The notes beneath the pieces were generated by a model that was given only the letters and a program-made list of their open reading frames with translations, had not been told where the DNA came from and did no database searches. From the NCBI GenBank assembly GCA_006538405.1, contig BJKQ01000019.1, forward strand, positions 1 through 64,000: DNA of 64,000 bases, written 5' to 3'. Shown piece after piece: positions 46,097-56,511 of this stretch. Every line of letters starts with the position of its first letter. Positions within the stretch are counted from its first letter, which is position 1. The stretch is from Hansfordia pulvinata. Taxonomy: Eukaryota; Ascomycota; Sordariomycetes; Xylariales. The position numbers and the translations under genes were made by a program.

Positions 46097-49017
46097 ATGG
46101 CCGAGTCCCACCAACCCGGCGCTCCGGCGCTGGAAACCAACATCGAGTCGGGCCACTTCGACGAGAAGCGCGGCCACGAGCACGCTGCCCCCGCTCCCGC
46201 CAAGAAGGTCGAGGCCGACGAGGAGGAAGATGAGGACATGGACGCCCTGATCGAGGACCTCGAGTCCCAGGACGGCCACGGCATGGACGACGAGGAGGAA
46301 GAAGGCGAGGCTCCTGCCGGCGCCGGCCGCACCGTCCCCGAGGAGATGCTCCAGACCGACACCCGCGTTGGTCTGACTGAGAGTGAGTTGCGAACAACAG
46401 AGCCAATTGTTTTCCGCTGCAGCAGTGACTAACCCCCAACTCCAGGCGAGGTCACCAACCGCCGCCGCAAGTACGGTCTCAACCAGATGAAGGAAGAGAA
46501 GGAGAACCTGATCCTCAAGTTCTTCGGCTTCTTCATCGGTCCCATCCAGTTCGTCATGGAGGCTGCCGCCGTCCTGGCCGCTGGTCTCGAGGACTGGGTC
46601 GACTTTGGTGTCATCTGCGGTCTCCTGCTCCTCAACGCCGCTGTCGGTTTCATCCAGGAATTCCAGGCCGGTTCTATCGTCGACGAGCTCAAGAAGACCC
46701 TCGCCCTCAAGGCCGTCGTCCTCCGTGACGGCGCCCTCAAGGAGGTCGAGGCCCCCCAGGTTGTCCCCGGTGACATCCTCCAGGTCGAGGAGGGTACCAT
46801 CATCCCCGCCGACGGCCGCATTGTCACCCACGACGCTTTCCTCCAGGTTGACCAGTCTGCCCTGACCGGCGAGTCCCTCGCTGTCGACAAGCACCACGGC
46901 GACAACTGCTTTGCTTCCTCCGCCGTCAAGCGTGGTGAGGCCTTCATCGTCATCTCCGCCACCGGTGACAACACCTTCGTCGGTCGCGCCGCCGCCCTGG
47001 TCTCCCAGGCTTCCGCCGGCTCTGGTCACTTCACCGAGGTTCTCAACGGTATCGGAACTGTGCTCCTGATTCTCGTCGTCCTCACTCTCCTGGTTGTCTG
47101 GGTTTCCGCCTTCTACCGCTCTCTGCCCATTGTCGACATCCTGCGCTTCACCCTGGCCATCACCATTGTCGGTGTCCCCGTCGGTCTCCCCGCCGTCGTC
47201 ACCACCACCATGGCTGTCGGTGCCGCCTACCTCGCCAAGAAGAAGGCCATTGTCCAGAAGCTGTCCGCCATTGAGTCCCTGGCCGGTGTCGAGATCCTCT
47301 GCTCCGACAAGACCGGTACCCTGACCAAGAACAAGCTGTCTCTGTCCGAGCCCTTCACCGTCTCCGGCGTCGACCCGAGGACCTCATGCTCACTGCCTGC
47401 CTTGCTGCCTCCCGCAAGAAGAAGGGTATTGACGCCATCGACAAGGCCTTCCTCAAGTCCCTCAAGTTCTACCCCCGCGCCAAGGGCGTCCTGTCCAAGT
47501 ACAAGGTCATCGAGTTCTTCCCCTTCGACCCCGTCTCCAAGAAGGTCACCGCCATCGTCGAGTCTCCCCAGGGTGAGCGCATCACCTGTGTCAAGGGTGC
47601 CCCTCTGTTCGTCCTGAAGACCGTCGAGGAGGACCACCCTCTCGACGAGGAGATTGACGCCGCCTACAAGAACAAGGTCGCCGAGTTCGCTACCCGTGGT
47701 TTCCGCTCTCTCGGTGTTGCCCGCAAGCGTGGCGAGCACGGTCGCTGGGAAATCCTCGGTATCATGCCCTGCTCCGACCCTCCCCGCCACGACACTGCCC
47801 GCACCATCAACGAAGCCAAGCGCCTGGGTCTCTCTATCAAGATGCTTACTGGTGACGCTGTCGGTATTGCCCGCGAGACTTCCCGCCAGCTCGGTCTCGG
47901 CACCAACGTCTACGACGCTGAGCGCCTCGGTCTCGGTGGCGGCGGTGACATGCCCGGTTCTGAGGTTTACGACTTTGTTGAGGCTGCCGACGGTTTCGCC
48001 GAGGTCTTCCCCCAGCACAAGTACAACGTCGTCGAGATCCTGCAGCAGCGTGGCTACCTCGTTGCCATGACTGGTGACGGTGTCAACGACGCCCCCTCGC
48101 TGAAGAAGGCCGACACTGGTATCGCTGTCGAGGGTTCCTCCGACGCCGCCCGCTCCGCCGCCGACATTGTCTTCCTTGCCCCCGGTCTCGGTGCCATCAT
48201 TGACGCCCTCAAGACCTCGCGCCAGATCTTCCACCGCATGTACGCCTACGTTGTCTACCGTATCGCTCTGTCTCTCCACCTCGAGATCTACCTCGGTCTC
48301 TGGATCGCCATCCTCAACCGCTCTCTCAACATCGAGCTCGTCGTCTTCATTGCCATCTTTGCTGACGTCGCCACCCTGGCCATTGCCTACGACAATGCTC
48401 CCTACTCCATGACCCCCGTCAAGTGGAACCTGCCCAAGCTCTGGGGTATGTCTGTCGTCCTCGGCTTCATCCTCGCTGTCGGCACCTGGATCACTGTCAC
48501 CACCCTGTACGCTGGCGGTGTCGGCGAGGACGGAACCTACGTCGAGGGCGGTATTGCCCAGAACAACGCCAACCTGGACGAGGTTGTCTTCCTGCAGGTC
48601 TCCCTCACTGAGAACTGGCTCATCTTCATCACCCGTGCCAACGGTCCCTTCTGGTCCTCCATCCCCTCGTGGCAGCTGTCTGGCGCCATCCTGGTCGTCG
48701 ACATCCTCGCCACCTGCTTCTGTATTTGGGGTTGGTTCCAGAACGGCCAGCTGACTCACATTGTCACTGTCGTCCGTGTCTGGATCTTCTCCTTCGGCAT
48801 CTTCTGCATCCTGGGCGGTGTCTACTACCTGCTCCAGGACAGCGTCGGCTTCGACAACATGATGCACGGCAAGTCCCCCAAGGGAAGCCAGAAGCAGAGA
48901 TCGCTCGAGGACTTCGGTAAGTTGAATCCCCACTTCTAAATAACGAGTACTTGATGCTAACCTCCCCCAGTCGTCTCTCTTCAACGTGTCTCTACCCAGC
49001 ACGAAAAGTCGGCATAG
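46097..49017 (+). CDS. pma1: Plasma-membrane H+-ATPase (P-type, P3A)
   Basis: Pumps protons out of the cell using ATP, sets the membrane potential and drives nutrient symport. Exons are 46097-46382, 46446-48916 and 48971-49017, giving about 934 residues. The acidic N-terminal tail ([19 protein letters not shown]) is typical. Visible motifs are LTGES of the actuator domain (about residue 236), the phosphorylation site [11 protein letters not shown] (about 382), CSDPPRHDT (about 536), [14 protein letters not shown] (about 639) and the transmembrane segments around [17 protein letters not shown] (about 333-350). Exon 3 encodes [15 protein letters not shown], the regulatory C-terminus with the Ser-Thr pair phosphorylated in yeast on glucose addition. 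The frame is broken at 47374-47376: GACCCGAGGACCTC needs one more C to give [18 protein letters not shown]. Because both halves are perfectly conserved and the gene is essential in fungi studied, I read this as a sequence error and not a dead gene. Confidence 0.95.
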
Positions 49018-49836
49018 ATTGTAACCTGCTAGGACGGGCTCTGATACCCCTTCCCTCGCCCGTTCCGGGATTACATCTGTGGTACATAATCCAGTCTTTC
49101 GGTTTATAGAAGCCTGACCCGGTCGTGTATCCCACATGACACTTTCCTTTTTCCGATGATGCTCTCTGAGCCGCGCTGTTGGCATCCTGTATGCGTAACC
49201 TGCACAGTCATCTATAGACTTAATATGAAAAACATCCAATCATGTCGGTCGTGATCTGTTCCCGTGCTGTGTTTTGCCTGCTCCGTCGGTCTTCTCGACT
49301 CGCCTGTCTTCTCGTCTCGCCTTGCCGGTAGTGATCTGCGCCTTTTTCTCGTCAGGATTAGAGCTCATTTCCTATTGCGGACCTGTTCATGCAGCTGAAA
49401 TTTCTTCATTTCGCAGGTGGGGTGGTGGGTCTGGCTGCGCTTTGTTCGGCGCGCGCGATTCAGTACGAGGCGACTCGTACAGATCGGTTCAGAGGTACTT
49501 CTGGGAAGTACCGGTCCGGACTGCCGTGTCACTCGCGCCAACGGACGCGTCGCGGCTCGCGGGATCTCACGTGACCTGTGAAACGCACGATGTCCCTCTT
49601 CGACCGCGGTGCCGCAAAGTCCCCCTCTACACAATAGTGGTGTATACCAGGCCCTTACAGTGTATCTGATCGTCGCTCATCAGCAGCCTGACTGTCGCGG
49701 CAGTAGCCCTTGCCTCAAGGTGTGCACGCCTCTATGGAAGCCGAGCCGCCCAGGAGGCTCGCTTGAGCCATACTATACTCGCACCTCATTCAGTCTGCTC
49801 AGCAGCTCGGTCCAAACGACTGCACTATTCTTCGCC
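49018..49836. other. Intergenic region between PMA1 and the DCAF4-like gene
   Basis: Contains the PMA1 3' UTR and the promoter of the next + strand gene. It is AT-richer than the coding DNA around it. A CGACTCGCCTGTCTTCTCGT-like short repeat lies near 49290-49325. A GTACGAGGCGACTCGTAC inverted arrangement lies at 49463-49480. No gene is visible. Confidence 0.5.
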
Positions 49837-51471
49837 ATGGCGCCGCTGGAGATCCCCGGCTACTTCTATGGTTAGTCCTAGTGTCACTGTCCTTATCCTC
49901 GCTGACATTGGCAGACCCGGTCAAGAAGAAGTACTTCAAGATTGAGCGCAGCGGCACGGCCCCCTCCAACGCGGCATGGTCAGCTGATAGCGTCAAGAGG
50001 CGCCGCGTCGACGAGGCCGAGGCGGCCGAGGCTGTCCGCCGCCAGCGCCGCGACCTCTCCCACGGCAGGGTCACGCCGGCGGGTATTCTCCAGCGCCCCC
50101 TCACCGGCGGCTTTCTCCGCCGCGAGCTCGGCGGGCTCATGTCGTCGTCGCTGCCGAGCGCTGCTTTCGCCGAGGGCCTCACGCCCGGGATTGTTCGGGT
50201 GCTGAATGTCGATGGCACGTCAACCCGCACCAAAGCACACCAGATGTGTATCGCACCCGGCCCAGAGGACGACTGCTGCACCATCTATACAGGTAAGTCG
50301 CGGACGTCCCGCTCTTCAGCTCTCGGACCAGTGACTGACATTCACCCCCAGCCAGCTCGGTAGACAATATCGTCTACCGCACCATAATGCCACAGGAGGC
50401 AGCAACGGGATCCTCGCCTGGACGCGAACTCGCCGGGTCCTGGTGGCAGCCCCGCACGGAGCGGACGTGGTACGTCGGGGAGGTGTCGGACCTGCAGCAC
50501 CACTCGCCCTCGGGCCGCGTCCTCATCACCTCCGGGGACCTGCGGCGAACCCCGACGTTCTGGTCCGCCGTGCCGCCGCCCAACGACCGGACGCCTCCGT
50601 CCGCTGCCCATCACCTGCGGGTGGTCGATGCGCCGGGCCAGGCGCGCCGGCCGCACTTTGCCACGTCCGCCCTGGCCGTCGCGCCGGTGGGCTCCGGGCT
50701 CGTCTGCGCCGTCGGATCGAGCAGCGGCGTCCTCACCTGGGACGGCGAGCGCGAGTCTGCGTGGCTGACGCCCCACGGGAAACAACTACAGCAGGTTCAA
50801 GAGCAGCAGCAGCACCAAGGGCGCGGCAAGATCAGCGGCAACATCTTTGCCGACGTGTGCGCCGTCGACTTCCGCTCCGGCGACGCCCACACCGTCCTGA
50901 TGGGCGGGCGCCCGGGCGGCCTGTGGGCGGCGGACGTGCGGGCCCGCGCCTCGCCCCATCAGTGGGCCGCGCCGCTGACCTGTCCGGGGCCCGTCTCGCG
51001 TCTGCGCTCCGTCAACCTGCACCAGGTCCTGGTCGCCGGCCTGCGCAACCACCTCGCGCTGTACGACCTGCGGTTCGAGCGGAAGGGGGACGTCAGCCAC
51101 CACGGCGGCGGCGGCGGCAGTAGTAGAGGGACCCGCCGGCACGCGACGCTGCCCGTCCTCTCGTTCGCCGGCTACCGCAACGACGCCCACTTCGGCCTGG
51201 GCTTCGACTACCACGCCCACGACGACGGCGGCGGCGTGGTGGCGGCGGCCAACGACGACGGCACGGTGGCCCTGTACTCGGTCCGGGACGGCCTGCGCCT
51301 GCGGGCCCCGGCCCTCGACGGCACCATGCCCCGCCCGGCCCGACGGAGGACCGCGACCCCGTCCGCGCCCTGCGCTTCCACGCCTACCCCGGCGATGCCC
51401 ACCCCACCCTCTTCGTCGGCGAGCGGAACCGTATCCGGGCGTACGCGGTGGGGAAGGATGACGAGGCGTAG
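49837..51471 (+). CDS. DCAF4-like WD-repeat protein
   Basis: The opening IPGYFYDPVKKKYFKIE resembles the N-terminal signature of DDB1- and CUL4-associated factor 4 proteins and their fungal relatives, putative substrate receptors of Cul4-DDB1 ubiquitin ligases. Exons are 49837-49870, 49915-50292 and 50352-51471, giving about 510 residues. A basic Arg-rich block (DSVKRRRVDEAEAAEAVRR) and GRVTPAGILQRPLTGGFLRR are followed by weak WD-like blades (GLVCAVGSSSGVLTWDGE, AHTVLMGGRPGGLWAADVR, HQVLVAGLRNHLALYDLRFE, VVAAANDDGTVALYSVRDG). The last blade (RALRFHAYPGDAHPTLFVGE, then RIRAYAV) is readable only in frame -1 after the C run at 51339-51341, where one base seems lost; it ends at TAG 51469-51471. 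Without that correction the protein would run into an unrelated Arg/Ser tail. Assignment to the DCAF4 group rests on memory of the N-terminal motif. Confidence 0.75.
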
Positions 51472-52035
51472 CCTGTGGCGGTGCACGGGGTTTAGCGGCG
51501 GAACGCGGGCGGCCAGAGAGCCTGGAAGGGCATTGCCGACCGTTCAGGCGCTCCGGCTACTTACTACGGAGAGCTGAACTGCCACGATTCAGAGCCGTTG
51601 CTAGCGATGAGGTGGCTGACGACCACGAGATGCTGGCTGCGTCGTCCCGCCTGTAACTACGGCGCCAAAGGCAAGAGTTGGCGAGTCGCGGCAGGCGACG
51701 GCGCGAAGAGAGCCTCGGACGACAGGGGCAGACGCACCAGATGCACTCGACCATCGCTGCTCTACGGCGACGGCAGAGCACACACACCACACAGCACCGG
51801 ACCAGCCAATGCGAACGTCGAAACGTGAACACGATAAACTTATAATACCCAGATCCCACGCCGTGCTATACACAGTGTCCCCTATACTCCGTATTCGCCG
51901 TAACCCCGTGTATGCCGTCCGCCCCCGTGTAAGGATACATCGTACACACCCGACCCGAGAAGCCCGTAGCCCGTACGCAAAGCAAACCATGACGCCCCAC
52001 CCCACCCACCATCGTTTTGAACCCCCCGACGCGAC
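51472..52035. other. Convergent intergenic region between the DCAF4-like gene and the bZIP gene
   Basis: Holds the two 3' UTRs of the convergent genes. A TACTCCGTA word lies at 51885-51893 and a partial TACGGAG near 51564. No gene is visible. Confidence 0.5.
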
Positions 52036-54290
52036 CTACTCGTCGCCCTTCCACACGCCCCTGTCCATGCTGACGCGGGACTCGCGGCCGCGGACGCTGT
52101 CCGGCGGCGGCGCCTGGCCGCGCGGGTAAGCGGCCCCGCGGCCGCCGTCGTGCTTGAGGTTGTAGGTGCCGCGCAGTTGGGGGTAGACGCGGTCGAAGGC
52201 GTCGCCGAGTGACCAGTTCTCGAGGCGGCTGAGATGGCGCTCGAAGACGGGGTTGATCTGCAGGACGGACTGCTGCTGCTGCTGCTGTTGGTCGCCGCCG
52301 CCGCCGCCGGGCGGGGAGGAGGAGGAGGTTGAGGAGGAGTGATTGTTGCCGTTGCCGCCGTTGGTGCCGCCGCTGTTGCCACTACCGCCGCCGCTGCTGT
52401 TGGCCTCCAGCAGGCAGTCGGTGGGCTCGTAGGGCCAGTTGAGGGAGATGGTGCTGCTGTAGGGCCCGGAGAAGTCGTCAAAGTGGAACTCGGGATGGGG
52501 CCCGTTGGAGCTGGAGCAGACGCGCTGGCGCATGGCGGGAAGGGGATGTAGTCGGCCCAGGTGGGGTGGGCGACGTCGAGCTGGGCGGGCAGGGGGCGGG
52601 CCCAGACGGGCAGGCGCTCCCAGTTCTCCTGGGTCGGGCTGATCTGCCAGCGCATGACGAGGAACATGATGTAGAGGATGGCGATCTTCTCGGGCAGCGA
52701 GCAGATCTCGGGGAAGGTGCCCAGGACGTCGGTGAAGACCTTGGACACCGGGTGCGACAGGGCGCCGTGCGCCGGGTTGAGCAGCGACATGACGGACGGG
52801 TACCGGGGCCCCACCACGTGCGTCGCGGGAACGCCCTCGGCCGCCCGCTGCCGCCGCTCGTGCAGGAAGTCGAGCAGCAGGCTGTCCAGCGGGCACGTGT
52901 ACGTCTCGTTCTTGAGCGGGCCCGCCGGGCTCGTGGCCCACGGCCGCTCCGAGCCCCAGTACGACCAGCCGAGGGGGTCCGGGGCGTGCTGCTGCTGCGG
53001 CTGCTGCAGTTGCGCCTGTTGTCCCGACGACGACAAGGAGTCCACCTGCTGCTGGAGCGTCGTGCCGTGGTGGAGGTGGTGTTGGTAGTGCTGGCCGGTC
53101 GCGGCGTAGGTGTATGAGGCGTTGCTGCTGCCGCCGCTCATGGCCGAGCTGCTGCGGCGCGGCGGCGGCGCGACGACCCCCCAGCCGTTGCTGTTGTTCC
53201 ACTCGATCTTGTTGTTGGGGTGCGTGTGTGCCTCGCCGCCGCCGCCGCCGCCGCCGCTCACGCCCAGCTGCATGATGTCGCCGCGCTGGGCCGGGTCCAG
53301 CAGGAAGTCGAAGTCGAGGTGCTCGCCGCTGCCCTTGATCTCGAGGTTGTGCAGCGCGTCGGGCCGCTGCTGGTTCGGGATGCGGAGCGGCTGCCGGTGG
53401 GGGTGGGCTGGTGGTAGGGCAGCTGCTGTTGTTGTTGTTGGTGGTGGTGGTGGTGGTGTTGCTGCTGCGGTGGTGTCGGCGCTGCTGTCGACATCGGCGC
53501 TGGAGCGGTGCTCGACTGGGCGGACAGGGGAGCTGCCGGCGGGAGGGGGCGCTCGGACCGGGGAGGGCTTGCTGGGAGCGGCGGCGGCGGCTGGCGGCGC
53601 CGGAGGGGCAACAGCCTGCTCCTGGCCCCCCGACAGGGCGGGCTGCAGCAGGGCGACGACCGAGGCCATGCGGCGGCGGAGCTCGGCGTTCTCGGCCTCG
53701 ACGGCCTCCTTGGCGCGCACGACGGCCTGGAGCTCCTGGTACGGCCGCTGCGAGGTCAGCTCGCGGATGCGCTTCTCGAGCGCCTCGATCTGGTTCTTGG
53801 TGCGCTCACGGATGGCGCGCTGGGCCTCGCGGTCTGCGGGGGCGTCGTGGCCATGTCAGCTCAGTCAGCAATGGGTGTCGTCGGGCGGGACGTCGACATG
53901 GACATTGACGTGGGCCATGTAAGGAAAAAAGAGTCACGACGAGAGGGGAGGGGGTTCCGCACCGTTGGCTCTCTTCTTGGCCAGCTGCTCCGGGGTCAGG
54001 TTGGCGACGCCGCGGGCCGAGGCGGCGGCGGCGGCCGTGGGGCCCGTCCGGCGCTTCTTGGAGCGGCCGTCGTCCGAGACCCCGGAGCCGGTCTGGGGGC
54101 TCATGTGGTCGGCGGGGTTGGCGGCCGTCTGGGCCTCGGAGGGGGAGGGGGCGGCGCTGTGGGCATCGTCGGCGTCGGGCATGTGGCGCTTGTGGGAGGA
54201 GCGAGGGGCGTAGGGGTCGTGGGAGTCGGCGGCGGTGGCGGCGCTGCTGGCTCGGGGGTTCGAGGTGGGCGTGGACTTGGACAGCATCAT
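52036..54290 (-). CDS. bZIP transcription factor with DUF3425 domain
   Basis: A nuclear DNA-binding regulator of a fungus-specific group in which an AP-1-like bZIP is followed by DUF3425. Minus-strand exons are 53963-54290 and 52036-53833, about 708 residues. Residues 1-95 are Ser/Ala-rich with a basic KKRR nuclear-localisation-like cluster. The basic region and zipper span about residues 100-165 (KKRANDREAQRAIRERTKNQ, then EALEKRIRELTSQ and EAENAELRRRM). The intron lies within the basic region, splitting the Asp codon after KKRAN. A long Pro/Thr/Gln/His-rich linker follows. DUF3425 covers about 425-700 (LPEKIAILYIMFLVMRWQIS, HPTWADYIPFPAMRQRV, FHFDDFSGPYSSTISLNWPY, then INPVFERHLSRLENWSLGDA). 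The frame breaks at the G run 52537-52539 (one base missing), with the domain continuing perfectly in the next frame. The target genes cannot be inferred from the neighbours. The start at the double ATG (54290/54287) is chosen because the open frame further upstream is low-complexity. Confidence 0.88.
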
Positions 54291-56511
54291 CAGGGGCCGG
54301 TCGGCGAGGCCGTGGGGAAGCGACGGGGTCGAGTTGCGGCTGCGCGCCCGCCCGCGGAGAGGTGAAGACGGGCTCGGGGTTCGAGGGTATCGGTACAGGT
54401 AGCGACAGCGATGCGCCCGGCGCGGCGGAGGGTGGGTTCGGGGTGTCGGCGACGACGCGTCGGGTGCAGCGGTCGGTGGAGGAGCAGAGGAAAAGTCTGA
54501 AGCTGAGGTGCTGAGGCTGGGGCGGGCCCTCCCCGGGCAGCGGCCAAATGGAGCCGGGACCGTGCGAGGGCGCTTGCGGCGCGGGTCATGTGCGACCGGC
54601 GGCGGGCGCGGGCGGGCGCAGAGCACCGGGCAATCCCAGGCCCTGGCGGCGGCGGCGGTGTCTCGGAGTCGGCCGCGGCGGGTGGGTGGCGAGGGCGGGC
54701 GCCGAGGAGTTGGGCTGCTGGGTTGGTCTCGGTCTCGGTCTCGGTCTGGGTCTTGGGGTGGGCGGTTCTCCGGGCGCGGCTGCTGCAACCTATGGGCAAG
54801 TCCGGGGTCAGATTGGGTCAGTCCCGCGAGCGCAGGCTGGGAGGGAGGGCCCCCGGTCCGTTCCGGCAGGGCCAAGGGGGCACGATGCTGAGCCGTGGCG
54901 GGCCACATGCGATGGCAGATGCAGTGCAACGGCGGGCAGAGGCGATGCGACCGGGGGCGGCACGTTGTGTCGCGCAGCTCTGCGGTGCGTTGCGCTGCGT
55001 CGGAGTGGGTCGTGAGGGTGGTGAGTGGCCGGCTGAGTGAAGAGGAACAGCACCAGCAAGAGGAGGAGGAGGAGGAGGAGGAGCAGGTGACGGGAAAGCC
55101 AGACTTACAGGACGGGTCTCCGGGTGTCGACGGGTCACATCCGCGCCACGTCCAGACGGTGGCGGCGACGACGACAGCAGTATTGGGGAGGGGGACAGCT
55201 TTTTAAGGGGGTATGGGAGAGGGGGAGAGAGATAGAGCAGGAGAGTAGAGGTGAGGATGGGACTGGGACGAGTGTGACGCCTCGTTTCGTTGACGACGAC
55301 GACGCCGCGGTTACATAATAGACTTGGGACCTCACTGCCCCCCTTACCTAACCTACCTACTACATGTATGGATGTACTCGCTCAGGTTTTGGCTTCAAGT
55401 TTAATCGAGCCAGTCCACGGCTGGACTCTGCTACGAGTCCAGGTAGGTAAGGTATGCAAGGTACCAGTAGTTCCGTTCAAAAGGTAGACGCCGTTGCACG
55501 GGGCATCTCGCATGGATGGATTGCATTGCCGTCCCCGGCCAGCGTGGGTGCGTACCTCGATATAGGCTAGGTACCTCACTTGAAGATGTCGGGGTACAGG
55601 CTCGTAGTGCTTACAGCAGGATGACAGGCCTACCCGCCGCCGTCTGGGGCAATCCTGGAGCCGCCTGGAGCACCCTGGCACCTCCACTGGGCGCCTTGTA
55701 GCACCCTGCTGGTCAGGGCTGGCTACTACAGGGTACCTGAGATATCCTGGCTGGGGACGGGACTTTTGGGCCGATGAGGCTGTACTCCGTCGGGTACAAG
55801 TACTCGTGGCAGCAGCACGACGCTGACAGTGAACCTGGACCTGACAGTGAACCTGACAGTGACAGTTACACGACACTGACGCCGACACCAGCTCCCTCGC
55901 CCTCGCAGAGCTGAGCTTCCCCTCTGCCGCCCGAGTCATGTCCGCCCCCAACCCAGAGTTTCCCACCGGCCCGTGTGCAGTGTAGTGTAGTGTGCCCTAG
56001 TTAGTGTAGTGTGCTGGGTAGAACCCGTCAGGTTCGGAAAGGAGCCGCTGCCCGGCCCCACCGCCCTCCAGCTGCGCTTCCTGGCGCGGCCGTTTGTGCC
56101 AGGGACGGGGTCGCGCGATATTGCCTGTCTGTCTATTGCCTGGTCTGTTCATGCCACCACCCTATCCGGCCTGCCAGCTGCCTATCGCATTTCCCTGCCG
56201 ATACGAGTGTGCGAGCGAGACCGCTGTAGGTGCGAACGACGAGCGGTGGAGGCAGGACGCAAGGCCTCGGCTTGCACGCGGCAGCAGTCATCACAGCTGT
56301 CACAGCTGTCACAGCTGTCGAATCAGGGCAACTACCGTGTTGATTATCATGGCCATGTCCAGCGGTGGACGGACAGGCCCTTAACCGTATCAATCTATGA
56401 AAACTCGCGCCACACTTTTCACCTCTGCAAACCCAGATCCAGGCCAGCGCCTCGCACCGCGTCCATCGACCTGCCATCTACCTGCCCATGTGTCTCCCGT
56501 CCATCTGCCCA
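54291..56511. other. Upstream region of the bZIP gene and downstream region of Nic96
   Basis: The first 640 bp upstream of the bZIP start codon form an open frame on the minus strand to 54929 but read as Arg/Pro/Ser low complexity, so they are more likely leader than coding. A GGTCTC hexanucleotide repeat lies near 54724-54750. The rest contains GA-rich blocks (about 55060-55260), a 9-bp TCACAGCTG triple repeat near 56290-56319, and no supportable gene. The right end holds the Nic96 3' UTR. Confidence 0.45.

Noticed and set aside
47360..47400. Programmed -1/+1 ribosomal frameshift in PMA1
   Set aside because: No slippery heptamer or downstream structure stands out, no such event is known for this family, and six other genes show the same kind of break.
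47227..49239. 670-codon minus-strand frame opposite PMA1
   Set aside because: Antisense shadow caused by the codon bias of PMA1; acidic Glu/Asp/Gly/Val-rich sequence without motifs.
54291..54929. N-terminal extension of the bZIP protein by an in-frame upstream ATG
   Set aside because: The extension is Arg/Pro/Ser low complexity and the double ATG at 54290 begins the recognisable protein; the open frame is expected from the GC content.
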